DNA of 64,000 bases, from contig NZ_JAHVDV010000008.1 of NCBI RefSeq assembly GCF_051486985.1, positions 79,641 to 143,640 of the forward strand. Direction: 5' to 3'. Below the pieces are notes generated by a model that saw only the letters and a list, made by a program, of their open reading frames with translations, made no database searches and was not told where the DNA came from. Source of the DNA: CBFFRJ01 sp051486985. GTDB lineage: Bacteria > Pseudomonadota > Gammaproteobacteria > Enterobacterales > Enterobacteriaceae. This document shows positions 27,093-36,236 of the stretch, one piece after another. Within the stretch, counting starts at the first letter, position 1, and each line of letters begins with the position of its first letter. Position numbers and translations under genes: made by a program.

Positions 27093-28424
27093 ATGTCTGT
27101 ACAAAATAACATTGAAGTGAAACGGAGTATTCCAACCCGCTATTTAATATTGCTGATTATATTTATCGTAACAGCAATTAACTACGCGGATCGTGCAACA
27201 CTTTCTATTGCAGGAACGGATGTGGCGAAGGAGTTGCAGCTGGACTCAGTCTCCATGGGGTATATCTTTTCTGCGTTTGGCTGGGCCTATCTGCTGATGC
27301 AGATTCCAGGCGGCTGGCTGCTTGACCGTTTTGGCTCTAAAAGAGTGTATACCTATAGCCTCTTTTTCTGGTCTCTCTTTACCTTCCTGCAGGGCTTTGT
27401 TGATGTCTTCCCGATTGCGTGGGCTGGTATCTCCATGTTCCTGATGCGTTTTATGCTGGGCTTCTCTGAAGCGCCTTCCTTCCCGGCAAACGCCCGTATT
27501 GTGGCGGCCTGGTTCCCGGCGAAAGAGCGTGGAACGGCATCCGCCATTTTTAACTCTGCGCAGTACTTCTCTCTGGCGCTGTTCTCTCCACTGCTGGGTT
27601 ATCTGACCTTTGCCTGGGGCTGGGAACATGTGTTTACCGTAATGGGTGCAATGGGCTTCGTACTGACCGCCATCTGGGTTAAGTACATGCATAACCCTAC
27701 TGACCATCCTCGCATGAGCCGTGAGGAGCTGGATTACATTTCAGCCAATGGCGCAGTCGTCGATATGGATCACAAGAAAACCGACGGCGGCCAGAAAGGC
27801 CCGAAACTGGATTACATCAAGCAGCTTTTGTCTAACCGCATGATGCTTGGCGTGTTCTTTGGTCAGTACTTCCTGAACACCATTACCTGGTTCTTCCTGA
27901 CATGGTTCCCTATCTACCTGGTGCAGGAGAAAGGGATGTCGATTCTGAAAGTGGGATTCGTTGCCTCCATCCCAGCGCTCTGCGGCTTTGGTGGCGGTGT
28001 GTTAGGCGGCCTCTTCTCTGACTACCTTATCAAGCGCGGTCACTCTTTGACCGTTGCTCGTAAGCTGCCGATTGTGCTGGGGATGCTGCTGGCTTCCAGC
28101 ATCATTCTGTGTAATTACACTGATAACACCGTGCTGGTCATCGCGCTGATGGCGCTGGCATTCTTCGGAAAAGGCTTTGGCGCGTTGGGCTGGCCTGTTA
28201 TCTCCGATGTCGCACCGAAAGAAATAGTCGGTCTGTGCGGCGGCGTGTTTAACGTGTTCGGTAATGTGGCGTCCATTGTTACTCCGTTAGCAATTGGATA
28301 CATGGTCAAAGAGTTGCATTCTTTCAACGGTGCGTTGGTCTTTGTCGGCTGTTCGGCCCTGATGATGATGGTGTGCTACCTGTTCGTGGTCGGCGACATC
28401 AAACGTATGGAATTGAAAAAGTAA
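27093..28424 (+). CDS. garP: Galactarate/glucarate transporter GarP (MFS)
   Basis: 443 residues with twelve hydrophobic segments; anion:cation symporter branch of the major facilitator superfamily. NYADRATLSIAG near residue 30 and the loop GGWLLDRFGSKRVY (motif A) near 75 are typical. It imports D-galactarate and D-glucarate by proton symport. First gene of the garP-garL-garR-garK unit, with CTGAGGTGTTCCT before the ATG. Confidence 0.95.
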   Translation: MSVQNNIEVKRSIPTRYLILLIIFIVTAINYADRATLSIAGTDVAKELQLDSVSMGYIFSAFGWAYLLMQIPGGWLLDRFGSKRVYTYSLFFWSLFTFLQGFVDVFPIAWAGISMFLMRFMLGFSEAPSFPANARIVAAWFPAKERGTASAIFNSAQYFSLALFSPLLGYLTFAWGWEHVFTVMGAMGFVLTAIWVKYMHNPTDHPRMSREELDYISANGAVVDMDHKKTDGGQKGPKLDYIKQLLSNRMMLGVFFGQYFLNTITWFFLTWFPIYLVQEKGMSILKVGFVASIPALCGFGGGVLGGLFSDYLIKRGHSLTVARKLPIVLGMLLASSIILCNYTDNTVLVIALMALAFFGKGFGALGWPVISDVAPKEIVGLCGGVFNVFGNVASIVTPLAIGYMVKELHSFNGALVFVGCSALMMMVCYLFVVGDIKRMELKK

Positions 28425-28452
28425 GCAACGACAAATTTTTAAGGTGCAAAAG

Positions 28453-29223
28453 ATGAGTAACGATATTTTCCCGAACAAATTTAAGGCTGCACTGGCGGCT
28501 AATCAGGTTCAGATCGGTTGTTGGTCGGCGCTGGGCAGTCACATCAGTACCGAAGTTCTTGGGCTGGCAGGGTTTGACTGGCTGCTTCTGGACGGTGAAC
28601 ACGCCCCTAACGACGTGCTCTCTTTTGTACCGCAGTTGATGGCGCTGAAAGGCAGTACAAGCGCGCCGGTCGTGCGTATTCCGACCAACGATCCGATTGT
28701 ATTCAAACGTCTGCTGGATATCGGTTTTTATAATTTCCTCGTGCCGTTCGTGGAAACGGCTGAAGAAGCGGCAAGCGCGGTGTCTGCTACCCGCTATCCG
28801 CCAGAAGGTATTCGCGGTGTGTCTGTATCTCACCGGGCCAACATGTTCGGTACCGTGCCGGATTACTTTGCACAGTCGAACAAGAACATCACCATCATCG
28901 TGCAGATCGAAAGTCAGCAGGGCGTGGATAACCTCGACGCCATCCTCGAAACCGAGGGCGTTGACGGTGTATTCGTTGGTCCGAGCGATCTTGCCGCCAC
29001 CCTGGGTTACATCGGTAATGCTGCGCACCCGGAAGTCCAGCGCACCATTCAACACATTTTTGCCCGTGCAAAAGCACATGGCAAACCGAGCGGTATCCTG
29101 GCCCCTGTCGAAGCTGATGCGCGCCGTTATCTGGAATGGGGCGCGACCGTTGTTGCCGTTGGCAGCGATCTGGGCGTGTTCCGCGCTGGCACGCAGCGAC
29201 TGGCTGATACCTTTAAAAAATAA
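28453..29223 (+). CDS. garL: 5-keto-4-deoxy-D-glucarate aldolase GarL
   Basis: 256 residues from ATG 28453 (MSNDIFPNKFKAALAAN), chosen over ATG 28444 because it matches the E. coli start and AAGGTG lies 6-7 bp upstream. HpcH/HpaI class II aldolase: FDWLLLDGEHAPND holds the catalytic His, and EGVDGVFVGPSDLA the metal and substrate loop. It splits 5-keto-4-deoxy-D-glucarate into pyruvate and tartronate semialdehyde, which GarR reduces. Confidence 0.96.
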   Translation: MSNDIFPNKFKAALAANQVQIGCWSALGSHISTEVLGLAGFDWLLLDGEHAPNDVLSFVPQLMALKGSTSAPVVRIPTNDPIVFKRLLDIGFYNFLVPFVETAEEAASAVSATRYPPEGIRGVSVSHRANMFGTVPDYFAQSNKNITIIVQIESQQGVDNLDAILETEGVDGVFVGPSDLAATLGYIGNAAHPEVQRTIQHIFARAKAHGKPSGILAPVEADARRYLEWGATVVAVGSDLGVFRAGTQRLADTFKK

Positions 29224-29258
29224 TCACACCACCATTGAATAAAGAGAGAGACGCAATT

Positions 29259-30149
29259 ATGACGATGAAAGTTGGTTTCATTGGCCTGGGTATCATGGGT
29301 AAACCAATGAGTAAAAACCTCATTAAAGCAGGTTACTCACTGGTGGTCTCTGACCGCAACAGCGACGTGGTTGCCGAACTGGTTGCCGCTGGCGCGCAAT
29401 CTGCAACCAGCGCGAAGGCCATTGCAGAACAGTGTGATGTGATCATCACCATGCTGCCAAACTCCCCCCACGTGAAAGAGGTGGCGCTGGGTGAGGGTGG
29501 CATCGTGGAAGGGGCTAAACCTGGCACTGTTCTTATCGACATGAGTTCCATTGCGCCACTGGCCAGCCGTGAAATCAGCGAAGGCCTGAAAGCAAAAGGC
29601 ATCGACATGCTGGATGCCCCGGTAAGTGGCGGCGAACCGAAAGCTATCGACGGCACCCTGTCCGTGATGGTTGGCGGTGACAAAGCGCTGTTCGACAAAT
29701 ACTACGATCTGCTGAAAGCGATGGCGGGTTCTGTGGTTCATACCGGTGATATCGGTGCGGGTAACGTCACCAAACTGGCAAACCAGGTCATCGTTGCGCT
29801 GAACATTGCTGCCATGTCTGAAGCGCTCTCACTGGCCACCAAAGCGGGCGTTAACCCGGAGCTGGTGTTTGAAGCCATCCGTGGTGGTCTGGCAGGCAGC
29901 ACCGTGCTGGAAGCAAAAGCACCGATGGTACTGAACCGCAATTTCAAACCGGGCTTCCGTATCGATCTGCACATTAAAGATCTCTCCAATGCGCTGGATA
30001 CCTCGCATGGTGTGGGCGCTCAGCTGCCGCTGACTGCTGCGGTGATGGAAATGATGCAGGCGCTGCGTGCTGATGGTCATGGCAACGACGACCATAGCGC
30101 TATCGCGTGCTACTACGAAAAACTGGCGAAAGTAGAGATCTCTCGCTAA
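29259..30149 (+). CDS. garR: Tartronate semialdehyde reductase GarR
   Basis: 296 residues from ATG 29259 (MTMKVGFIGLGIMGKPMSKN); ATG 29265 is a possible alternative. The beta-hydroxyacid dehydrogenase family features are present: Rossmann GLGIMG, DAPVSGGEPKAIDGTL substrate loop and catalytic Lys in GNVTKLANQ. It reduces tartronate semialdehyde to D-glycerate for GarK. AAAGAGAGAGACGC precedes the start. Confidence 0.96.
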   Translation: MTMKVGFIGLGIMGKPMSKNLIKAGYSLVVSDRNSDVVAELVAAGAQSATSAKAIAEQCDVIITMLPNSPHVKEVALGEGGIVEGAKPGTVLIDMSSIAPLASREISEGLKAKGIDMLDAPVSGGEPKAIDGTLSVMVGGDKALFDKYYDLLKAMAGSVVHTGDIGAGNVTKLANQVIVALNIAAMSEALSLATKAGVNPELVFEAIRGGLAGSTVLEAKAPMVLNRNFKPGFRIDLHIKDLSNALDTSHGVGAQLPLTAAVMEMMQALRADGHGNDDHSAIACYYEKLAKVEISR

Positions 30150-30155
30150 CAAGAC

Positions 30156-30173
30156 GGGCGCGGCACCGCGCCC
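30156..30173 (+). other. GC-rich hairpin between garR and garK
   Basis: GGGCGCGG CA CCGCGCCC, eight perfect pairs six bases after the garR stop. Only a weak T-rich tail (TGGATTTCTT) follows, so this may be a processing or partial-termination hairpin within the operon. Confidence 0.5.
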
Positions 30174-30270
30174 TGGATTTCTTATACGCCACCCTCATGG
30201 CAGGTAACAGATGTGTATCGCCACAAGAGGGGGGTGTATGCCTTGCGCGGCAATGTCAGGCTAATCAACT

Positions 30271-31416
30271 ATGAAAATCGTAATCGCCCCAGACTCTTAT
30301 AAAGAAAGCCTTTCTGCTACCGAAGTAGCCCAGGCGATAGAAAAAGGATTTCGGGAAATTTTCCCGGATGCTCAATACGTTTCAGTTCCGGTCGCGGACG
30401 GCGGTGAAGGAACGGTTGAGGCCATGATTGCCGCCACAAAAGGTACATTGCAAACCGCGAGTGTCACCGGTCCATTAGGTGAAACCGTTAACGCCAACTG
30501 GGGCATTTCCGGTGACGGAAAAACTGCCTTCATTGAAATGGCTGCGGCGAGCGGACTGGCACTCGTGCCTCCTGAGTTACGTAACCCCTTAATTACCACT
30601 TCGCGCGGCACCGGGGAACTTATTCTGCATGCGCTGGAACAGGGGGCAAAAAATATCATTATTGGCATTGGCGGCAGCGCCACGAATGACGGTGGAGCGG
30701 GCATGGTGCAGGCGCTGGGCGCCAGACTATGTGATGCAAACGGCACCGAGATCGGTAATGGCGGTGGCAGCCTGATGAGCCTGAACTCCATTGATATCGC
30801 CGGTCTGGATCCGCGCCTGAGTAGCTGCACTATTCGGGTGGCATGTGATGTAACCAACCCGCTCACCGGTGAGCAGGGCGCATCGCGTATTTTCGGGCCA
30901 CAAAAAGGGGCGACGGAAGCGCTGATCGTCGAACTGGATCGCAACCTTAGCCACTACGCTGAGGTCATCAAAAAGTCGCTGAATGTCGATGTGAAAAATG
31001 TACCTGGCTCCGGCGCGGCGGGCGGTATGGGGGCGGCCTTAATGGCATTCCTTGGCGCAGAGTTGCGTAGCGGCATCGAAATTGTCACCCAGGCGCTGAA
31101 TCTGGAAGAGCATATCCATGACTGCACCCTGGTGGTGACCGGCGAGGGTCGTATCGACAGCCAGAGCATCCACGGCAAAGTGCCGGTGGGGGTAGCCAAT
31201 GTGGCGAAAAAATACCACAAGCCGGTGATTGGTATTGCCGGTAGCCTGACGCGTGATGTCGGCGTTGTTCACCAGTATGGTATCGATGCGGTGTTCAGCG
31301 TACTGACCAGCATCGGTACACTGGAAGAGGCGTTTCGCGGAGCCTTTGATAACATCTATCGCGCCTCACGCAATATTGCCGCCACTTTGCGGGTGGGCAT
31401 GCTGACTGAGGGGTGA
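30271..31416 (+). CDS. garK: Glycerate 2-kinase GarK
   Basis: 381 residues, E. coli length. Glycerate kinase type I family: MKIVIAPDSYKESLSATEVA at the N-terminus, VADGGEGTVEAM and GIGGSATNDGGAGMVQALGA motifs for substrate and ATP binding. It phosphorylates D-glycerate to 2-phosphoglycerate, ending the gar pathway in glycolysis. Separated from garR by 121 bp with a hairpin. Its TGA stop lies inside the -35 box of the rnpB promoter. Confidence 0.96.
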   Translation: MKIVIAPDSYKESLSATEVAQAIEKGFREIFPDAQYVSVPVADGGEGTVEAMIAATKGTLQTASVTGPLGETVNANWGISGDGKTAFIEMAAASGLALVPPELRNPLITTSRGTGELILHALEQGAKNIIIGIGGSATNDGGAGMVQALGARLCDANGTEIGNGGGSLMSLNSIDIAGLDPRLSSCTIRVACDVTNPLTGEQGASRIFGPQKGATEALIVELDRNLSHYAEVIKKSLNVDVKNVPGSGAAGGMGAALMAFLGAELRSGIEIVTQALNLEEHIHDCTLVVTGEGRIDSQSIHGKVPVGVANVAKKYHKPVIGIAGSLTRDVGVVHQYGIDAVFSVLTSIGTLEEAFRGAFDNIYRASRNIAATLRVGMLTEG

Positions 31417-31441
31417 CATCAGGGCGTAAACCTTCTATACT
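31413..31441 (+). promoter_or_regulatory. rnpB promoter
   Basis: GTGACA (31413-31418), a 17-bp spacer and TATACT (31436-31441) end seven bases before the first base of RNase P RNA. The -35 hexamer contains the garK stop codon. Confidence 0.85.
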
Positions 31442-31448
31442 GCGCGCC

Positions 31449-31825
<377 letters not shown>

Positions 31826-31836
31826 CTTTTCAGGTC

Positions 31837-31860
31837 AAAACCCGCTTCGGCGGGTTTTTG
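31837..31860 (+). terminator. rnpB terminator T1
   Basis: AAACCCGC TTCG GCGGGTTT followed by TT, about 12 nt after the mature RNA 3' end. Confidence 0.92.
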
Positions 31861-31952
31861 CTTTTGTATCGTCTGAAAAGTTGAATGGCTGTCCAACGAC
31901 GTTTTTTACGAAAAGAAAGCGGCTTATCGGTCAGTTTCGACTCTATTCAGGC

Positions 31953-31978
31953 AAAAACCCGCTTCGGTGGGTTTTTTT
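31953..31978 (+). terminator. rnpB terminator T2 in the duplicated unit
   Basis: AAACCCGC TTCG GTGGGTTT followed by TTTT. Same hairpin as T1 with one G-U pair in place of G-C. Confidence 0.88.
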
Positions 31979-32010
31979 GCTTTTGTGTCCGGGGAAAACG
32001 TTGCCCGAAG

Positions 32011-32434
32011 GCCCATTCGCCCCCCTGGGGAGAGGGCTGGGGTGAGGGGAACATGCGGCTCTGATGGTCATTCCGTTCACCTTATATTCCTTACTTCTCT
32101 GTAGCTCCAGAACCCGTGAACGTGCCAGGGTGGTTCACCGCCACCCCCCTGGCGACCCGGGCTCCCGGCCAGGAAAATCGCCGCTTCGCGGTCCACGATG
32201 CTTAATCCTTCAGGCTTATCGGGGACGGGCGGAGGAAACCTCCCTGTAAAGCCGCCCTCGCCGCGCATCCCTGCGCGTCGCCCCGGCCCTACGGATACGC
32301 GTCGTCGATTTTCAGCCGGACCCTCTCATCGCGGTAACTGTTTTATTCTCATTGAGCAGTTTTATCGCTGTAAACGTGACATTACTGGGGCCCATTCGCC
32401 CCCTTGGGGAGAAGGCTGGGGTGAGGGGGAACAT
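32011..32434 (+). repeat. Structured interspersed repeat, copy 2 (about 420 nt)
   Basis: Second copy of the element at 12421-12828 in the same orientation. It is bounded by near-identical 44/45-nt direct repeats (32011-32054 and 32390-32434: GCCCATTCGCCCCC then TGGGGAGA.GGCTGGGGTGAG). The central 101 nt has its own hairpins: GGAGG AAA CCTCC inside GGGCGG/CCGCCC, and CGCGCA TCCC TGCGCG. No credible protein gene lies in it. Together with the rnpB repeats it fills most of the 31826-32537 gap. Confidence 0.8.
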
Positions 32435-32537
32435 AGCACGCATCCTCCCCATTTCCGGTAGCTCAGCGCAACACGGCGTTACATCTCCTCGCAACCATGT
32501 TCTACTGACCTCACCAGGTAATAAACGGGAATCCGCT

Positions 32538-32936
32538 ATGAGCTCGCACCCTTTACGGCAAATCATCGACGCCTGCGATAAGGCGATTTCAGCGAAAGAC
32601 TACGACACGCTGCTGACCTATTACGCAGAAGATGCTGCTCTGGTCATCCGGCCCGGCATGATTGCCCGTGGCAAAGAGAACATCCGTAAAGCATTTATCG
32701 CCATCGCGGATTACTTCCAGGGAACGCTGGTGGTGGAACAAGGTGAGATGCAGGTGATTGAGGGGGCAGGCAACGCGCTCGTCATTATGGAGACGCTGCT
32801 GCGTTACCCGGACGGGAAAGGCGGCATGGTCGACACAACCCGGCGGGCGACCTATGTCTTTCGCGCTGAAGCCGATGGCCGCTGGTTATGTACGGTCGAT
32901 AACTCCTACGGCACATCGTTGCTGGATAACCCATAA
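32538..32936 (+). CDS. SnoaL/DUF4440-type NTF2-like protein
   Basis: 132 residues from ATG 32538 (MSSHPLRQIIDACDKAISAK). A single NTF2-like cone fold is suggested by DYDTLLTYYAEDAALVIRPG near 20-40, GKENIRKAFIAIADYF and ADGRWLCTVDNSYG at the end, the pattern of DUF4440/SnoaL-like proteins that bind small ligands or catalyse isomerisation. The ribosome-binding site is weak (CGGGAATCCGCT). It stands alone between the structured repeat and cyuP, where E. coli K-12 has the tdc operon. Function unknown. Confidence 0.75.
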   Translation: MSSHPLRQIIDACDKAISAKDYDTLLTYYAEDAALVIRPGMIARGKENIRKAFIAIADYFQGTLVVEQGEMQVIEGAGNALVIMETLLRYPDGKGGMVDTTRRATYVFRAEADGRWLCTVDNSYGTSLLDNP

Positions 32937-33121
32937 AGCGCGCACTGTCCCGGCGAAACCCGTATGGTTTTGAGGAGAGCCTGGAAGAGGGCGACCGCTA
33001 CAGGTAAGCGTAAGCGATGCGCCACGGATTAAAGTAACGGTGGCACCAGGAAGAGTATCGATAGGTAACACCTTTTTCAGGGGACAGAAAATAGAGTGTT
33101 CTTTCGTTGTGATCTCGCTCA

Positions 33122-33155
33122 AAAATAGAATGAAAGGGTCTAAAAATTCTATTTT
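33122..33155. promoter_or_regulatory. Perfect inverted repeat upstream of cyuP
   Basis: AAAATAGAAT (33122-33131) and ATTCTATTTT (33146-33155) are perfect 10-bp arms with a 14-bp spacer; a third, slightly different half-site AAAATAGAGT lies near 33088. It is a strong candidate operator for cyuP-cyuA, most likely for the Lrp-family regulator CyuR, which controls these genes in E. coli and is encoded elsewhere. The remaining 32937-33334 gap is AT-rich with no other assigned feature. Confidence 0.5.
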
Positions 33156-33334
33156 GTAGAAAATTTTTATTAATTCTGCCGTTGTATGGCATCGTTATTG
33201 TGAAGTTTTTCTCTTTCCCTGCGCGTATGATTTATTCATTCCAATAACTCGCCTGCATTTTTTTCGTGCCGCATATCGCCTTGTTGCGGAAACAAATAAT
33301 AAAAATTTTTATTTTTACTTTGAGCGAAAATATT

Positions 33335-34666
33335 ATGGATAAAGCAATAATTAATAATGGAACTATCAACGCATCAACTTCAGTTTATCGGGCGGGAATG
33401 ACTGAAAGTGAATGGCGGGAAGCAATTAAATTCGACAGCACTGATACTGGTTGGGTTATTATGAGTATCGGCATGGCCATTGGTGCAGGGATCGTTTTTC
33501 TTCCGGTACAGGTTGGATTAATGGGGTTATGGGTATTTTTACTCTCCTCGGTTATTGGCTATCCGGCAATGTATCTTTTTCAACGTTTATTTATAAATAC
33601 CCTGGCGGAATCTCCGGAGTGTAAAGATTACCCGAGCGTGATTAGTGGGTATCTGGGTAAAAACTGGGGTGTTCTGTTAGGCGCACTCTATTTTGTCATG
33701 CTGGTAATCTGGATGTTTGTCTATTCCACTGCTATTACCAACGACAGCGCCTCCTATCTGCAAACCTTCGGTGTCACGGAAGGCCTGCTCTCAGATAGCC
33801 CCTTCTATGGGCTGGTGCTGATCTGCATTCTGGTTGCCATCTCCTCACGCGGCGAAAAACTACTTTTTAAAATTTCGACCGGAATGGTATTAACCAAACT
33901 CCTGGTTGTTGCGGCATTAGGGTTATCAATGATTGGTATGTGGCATCTCTATAACATTGGGTCGCTGCCACCAGTCGCGCTGCTAATTAAAAATGCCATT
34001 ATTACGCTACCCTTTACACTGACCTCGATCCTCTTTATTCAGACCCTAAGCCCAATGGTGATTTCTTACCGTTCACGTGAGAAATCTATTGAGGTTGCTC
34101 GTCATAAAGCCCTGCGGGCGATGAATGTTGCGTTTGGCATTCTGTTTGTCACCGTCTTCTTCTATGCCGTTTCATTTACTCTGGCGATGGGCCACGACGA
34201 AGCTGTAAAAGCCTACGAGCAGAATATTTCCGCGCTGGCAATTGCCGCGCAGTTTATTAGCGGAGCAGGCGCCGGATGGGTAAAAGTTGTCAGCGTAATC
34301 CTTAATATTTTCGCCGTCATGACGGCATTCTTCGGTGTCTATTTAGGTTTTCGCGAAGCCACCCAAGGGATTGTGATGAATATTCTGCGTCGCAATATGC
34401 CCGTCGAGAAAATTAAAGAAAAAACGGTACAGCGCGGCATCATGGTGTTCGCCATCCTGCTGGCCTGGAGCGCTATCGTTCTGAATGCACCTGTCCTGAG
34501 CTTCACTTCTATTTGTAGCCCCATTTTTGGCATGGTGGGATGCCTGATCCCGGCCTGGCTGGTCTATAAAGTTCCGGCACTGCATAAATACAAAGGCGCT
34601 TCTCTGTATCTGATTATCTTCACTGGTTTGCTGCTTTGCGTCTCGCCATTCCTGGCATTCGCTTAA
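33335..34666 (+). CDS. cyuP: Cysteine/serine transporter CyuP (YhaO, DlsT)
   Basis: 443 residues from ATG 33335 (MDKAIINNGTINA), equal to E. coli YhaO; the upstream frame from 33266 is not supported. A member of the hydroxy/aromatic amino acid permease family with 11 hydrophobic segments, nearly identical to YhaO from WREAIKFDSTDTGWVIMSIG onward. In E. coli it imports D- and L-serine and cysteine and is induced by cysteine under anaerobic conditions. cyuA follows after 24 bp. Confidence 0.94.
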   Translation: MDKAIINNGTINASTSVYRAGMTESEWREAIKFDSTDTGWVIMSIGMAIGAGIVFLPVQVGLMGLWVFLLSSVIGYPAMYLFQRLFINTLAESPECKDYPSVISGYLGKNWGVLLGALYFVMLVIWMFVYSTAITNDSASYLQTFGVTEGLLSDSPFYGLVLICILVAISSRGEKLLFKISTGMVLTKLLVVAALGLSMIGMWHLYNIGSLPPVALLIKNAIITLPFTLTSILFIQTLSPMVISYRSREKSIEVARHKALRAMNVAFGILFVTVFFYAVSFTLAMGHDEAVKAYEQNISALAIAAQFISGAGAGWVKVVSVILNIFAVMTAFFGVYLGFREATQGIVMNILRRNMPVEKIKEKTVQRGIMVFAILLAWSAIVLNAPVLSFTSICSPIFGMVGCLIPAWLVYKVPALHKYKGASLYLIIFTGLLLCVSPFLAFA

Positions 34667-34690
34667 TCCCCTGAGAGTAAGGTTATTGTT

Positions 34691-36001
34691 ATGGTCGAAT
34701 CGACAATGAATCCGTTGTGGCAGCGTTTTATCCTGGCAGTCAAAGAGGAAGTAAAACCTGCGCTGGGATGTACGGAGCCCATTTCTCTGGCGCTGGCGGC
34801 TGCCGTGGCGGCGTCGGAAATTGAAGGGGAAATTGAGCGCATTGATGCCTGGGTTTCGCCAAACTTAATGAAAAATGGTATGGGCGTGACGGTGCCCGGC
34901 ACCGGAATGGTCGGCTTGCCTGTCGCGGCGGCGCTCGGTGCCATCGGCGGTGATGGCAAAGCCGGACTGGAGGTGCTGAAAAGTGCTACTGAGCAGCAGA
35001 TTGCGAAAGCGAAAGCGATGCTCAAAGCAGGACGGGTGACCGTCAAATTGCAGGAGCCCTGTGACGATATCCTTTTCTCTCGGGCCAAAGTTTACAGCAC
35101 CAGCAGTTGGGCCTGCGTGACGATCGTTGGCGATCACACCAACGTTGTGCGGATCGAAACCAACAAAGCTGTAGTTTTTACCCGCGATAATTGTAGCCAG
35201 CAAACGACCCGGCCTTCGCCGCTCAGTGTGTTGTCGCAGACCTCGCTGGAGGAGATTCTGGCTTTCATCAATGCGGTGTCGTTCGATTCGATCCGCTTTA
35301 TTCTTGAGGCGGCAAGGCTCAACGGGGCGCTCTCAGAGGAAGGGTTAAGCGGCCAGTGGGGGCTGCATATTGGCGCAACGCTGCAAAAGAAATGCACCAG
35401 CGGCCTGTTGTCTGACGATTTGCTCACTGCCATTCTCATCCGAACCAGCGCCGCCTCGGATGCCCGTATGGGTGGGGCAACGCTTCCTGCGATGAGTAAT
35501 TCGGGGTCCGGCAATCAGGGTATTGTCGCAACAATGCCGGTAATGGTAGTGGCGGAACATGTTGGCGCGGATGAGGAGCGGCTGGCGCGTGCGTTGATGC
35601 TGTCGCATTTGTGCGCTATTTATATTCATCATCAGTTGCCACGTTTGTCCGCGCTTTGCGCGGCAACAACGGCAGCCATGGGCGCTGCGGCAGGTATGGC
35701 ATGGCTAATGGGCGGCGGGTACAACACCCTCTCTATGGCAATAAGCAGCATGATTGGCGATATCAGCGGAATGATATGTGACGGCGCATCCAACAGTTGC
35801 GCAATGAAAGTCTCTACCAGCGCCTCTTCTGCCTGGAAAGCGGTGCTGATGGCGCTGGATGACTCCGCCGTCACCGGCAACGAAGGGATAGTGGCGAGCA
35901 ACGTTGAGCAGTCTATCGCTAACTTGTGCTCGCTGGCCTGCCAGTCAATGCTGCAGACTGACCGGCAGATAATCGAAATCATGGCGAGGAAGGTTTCTTA
36001 A
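34691..36001 (+). CDS. cyuA: L-cysteine desulfidase CyuA (YhaM)
   Basis: 436 residues, E. coli length. UPF0597/serine dehydratase-like family: ALGCTEPISLALAAA near residue 25 supplies the first conserved Cys, and ICDGASNSCAMKVSTSAS near 360 the cluster-binding pair. It degrades cysteine to pyruvate, ammonia and sulfide, probably through a [4Fe-4S] cluster. It is the partner of the CyuP transporter. The nearby ATG at 34706 is an alternative start. Confidence 0.94.
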   Translation: MVESTMNPLWQRFILAVKEEVKPALGCTEPISLALAAAVAASEIEGEIERIDAWVSPNLMKNGMGVTVPGTGMVGLPVAAALGAIGGDGKAGLEVLKSATEQQIAKAKAMLKAGRVTVKLQEPCDDILFSRAKVYSTSSWACVTIVGDHTNVVRIETNKAVVFTRDNCSQQTTRPSPLSVLSQTSLEEILAFINAVSFDSIRFILEAARLNGALSEEGLSGQWGLHIGATLQKKCTSGLLSDDLLTAILIRTSAASDARMGGATLPAMSNSGSGNQGIVATMPVMVVAEHVGADEERLARALMLSHLCAIYIHHQLPRLSALCAATTAAMGAAAGMAWLMGGGYNTLSMAISSMIGDISGMICDGASNSCAMKVSTSASSAWKAVLMALDDSAVTGNEGIVASNVEQSIANLCSLACQSMLQTDRQIIEIMARKVS

Positions 36002-36043
36002 TTCCGCAGCCTGGTCGATCATCGGAGGGCGCGAAGCGCGCAT

Positions 36044-36066
36044 AAAAAAGGGGGCCTTTCAGGCCC
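36044..36066 (-). terminator. yhaL terminator enclosing its stop codon
   Basis: On the minus strand GGGCCT GAA AGGCCC is followed by CCTTTTTT. The yhaL TGA begins in the last base of the left arm, so coding sequence and terminator overlap. It also separates yhaL from convergent cyuA. Confidence 0.85.
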
Positions 36067-36217
36067 TCTCTTCTTCTGCCAGCTTAAGGCTTGCGTCAGC
36101 GACGATGGCTTCCAGTTCGCTCAACATCTCTTCAAAGCTAAAGGGTTTGCTTGTTTTTGTTTTTTCCCGCTGGGCCCCGGAGGGCGTTGAATGACGCGTG
36201 CTGGTTAATGTGTGCAT
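36059..36217 (-). CDS. yhaL: Small protein YhaL
   Basis: 52 residues from ATG 36217 (MHTLTSTRHSTPSG) with AGGAGTAAAT upstream. The C-terminal half FSFEEMLSELEAIVADASLK closely follows E. coli YhaL (54 residues) and resembles an exonuclease VII small-subunit-like two-helix segment; the N-terminal half is basic, Ser/Thr-rich and divergent. No function is known. It follows yhaK by about 20 bp and may be co-transcribed with it. Confidence 0.85.
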   Translation of the reverse strand: MHTLTSTRHSTPSGAQREKTKTSKPFSFEEMLSELEAIVADASLKLAEEERA

Positions 36218-36236
36218 ATTTACTCCTTTGACCGGC

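Noticed and set aside
32077..32268. Minus-strand ORF of 63 codons in the large repeat
   Set aside because: It coincides with the conserved hairpin block, has no ribosome-binding site, and the equivalent stretch of copy 1 gives no listed ORF; structure rather than coding explains conservation.
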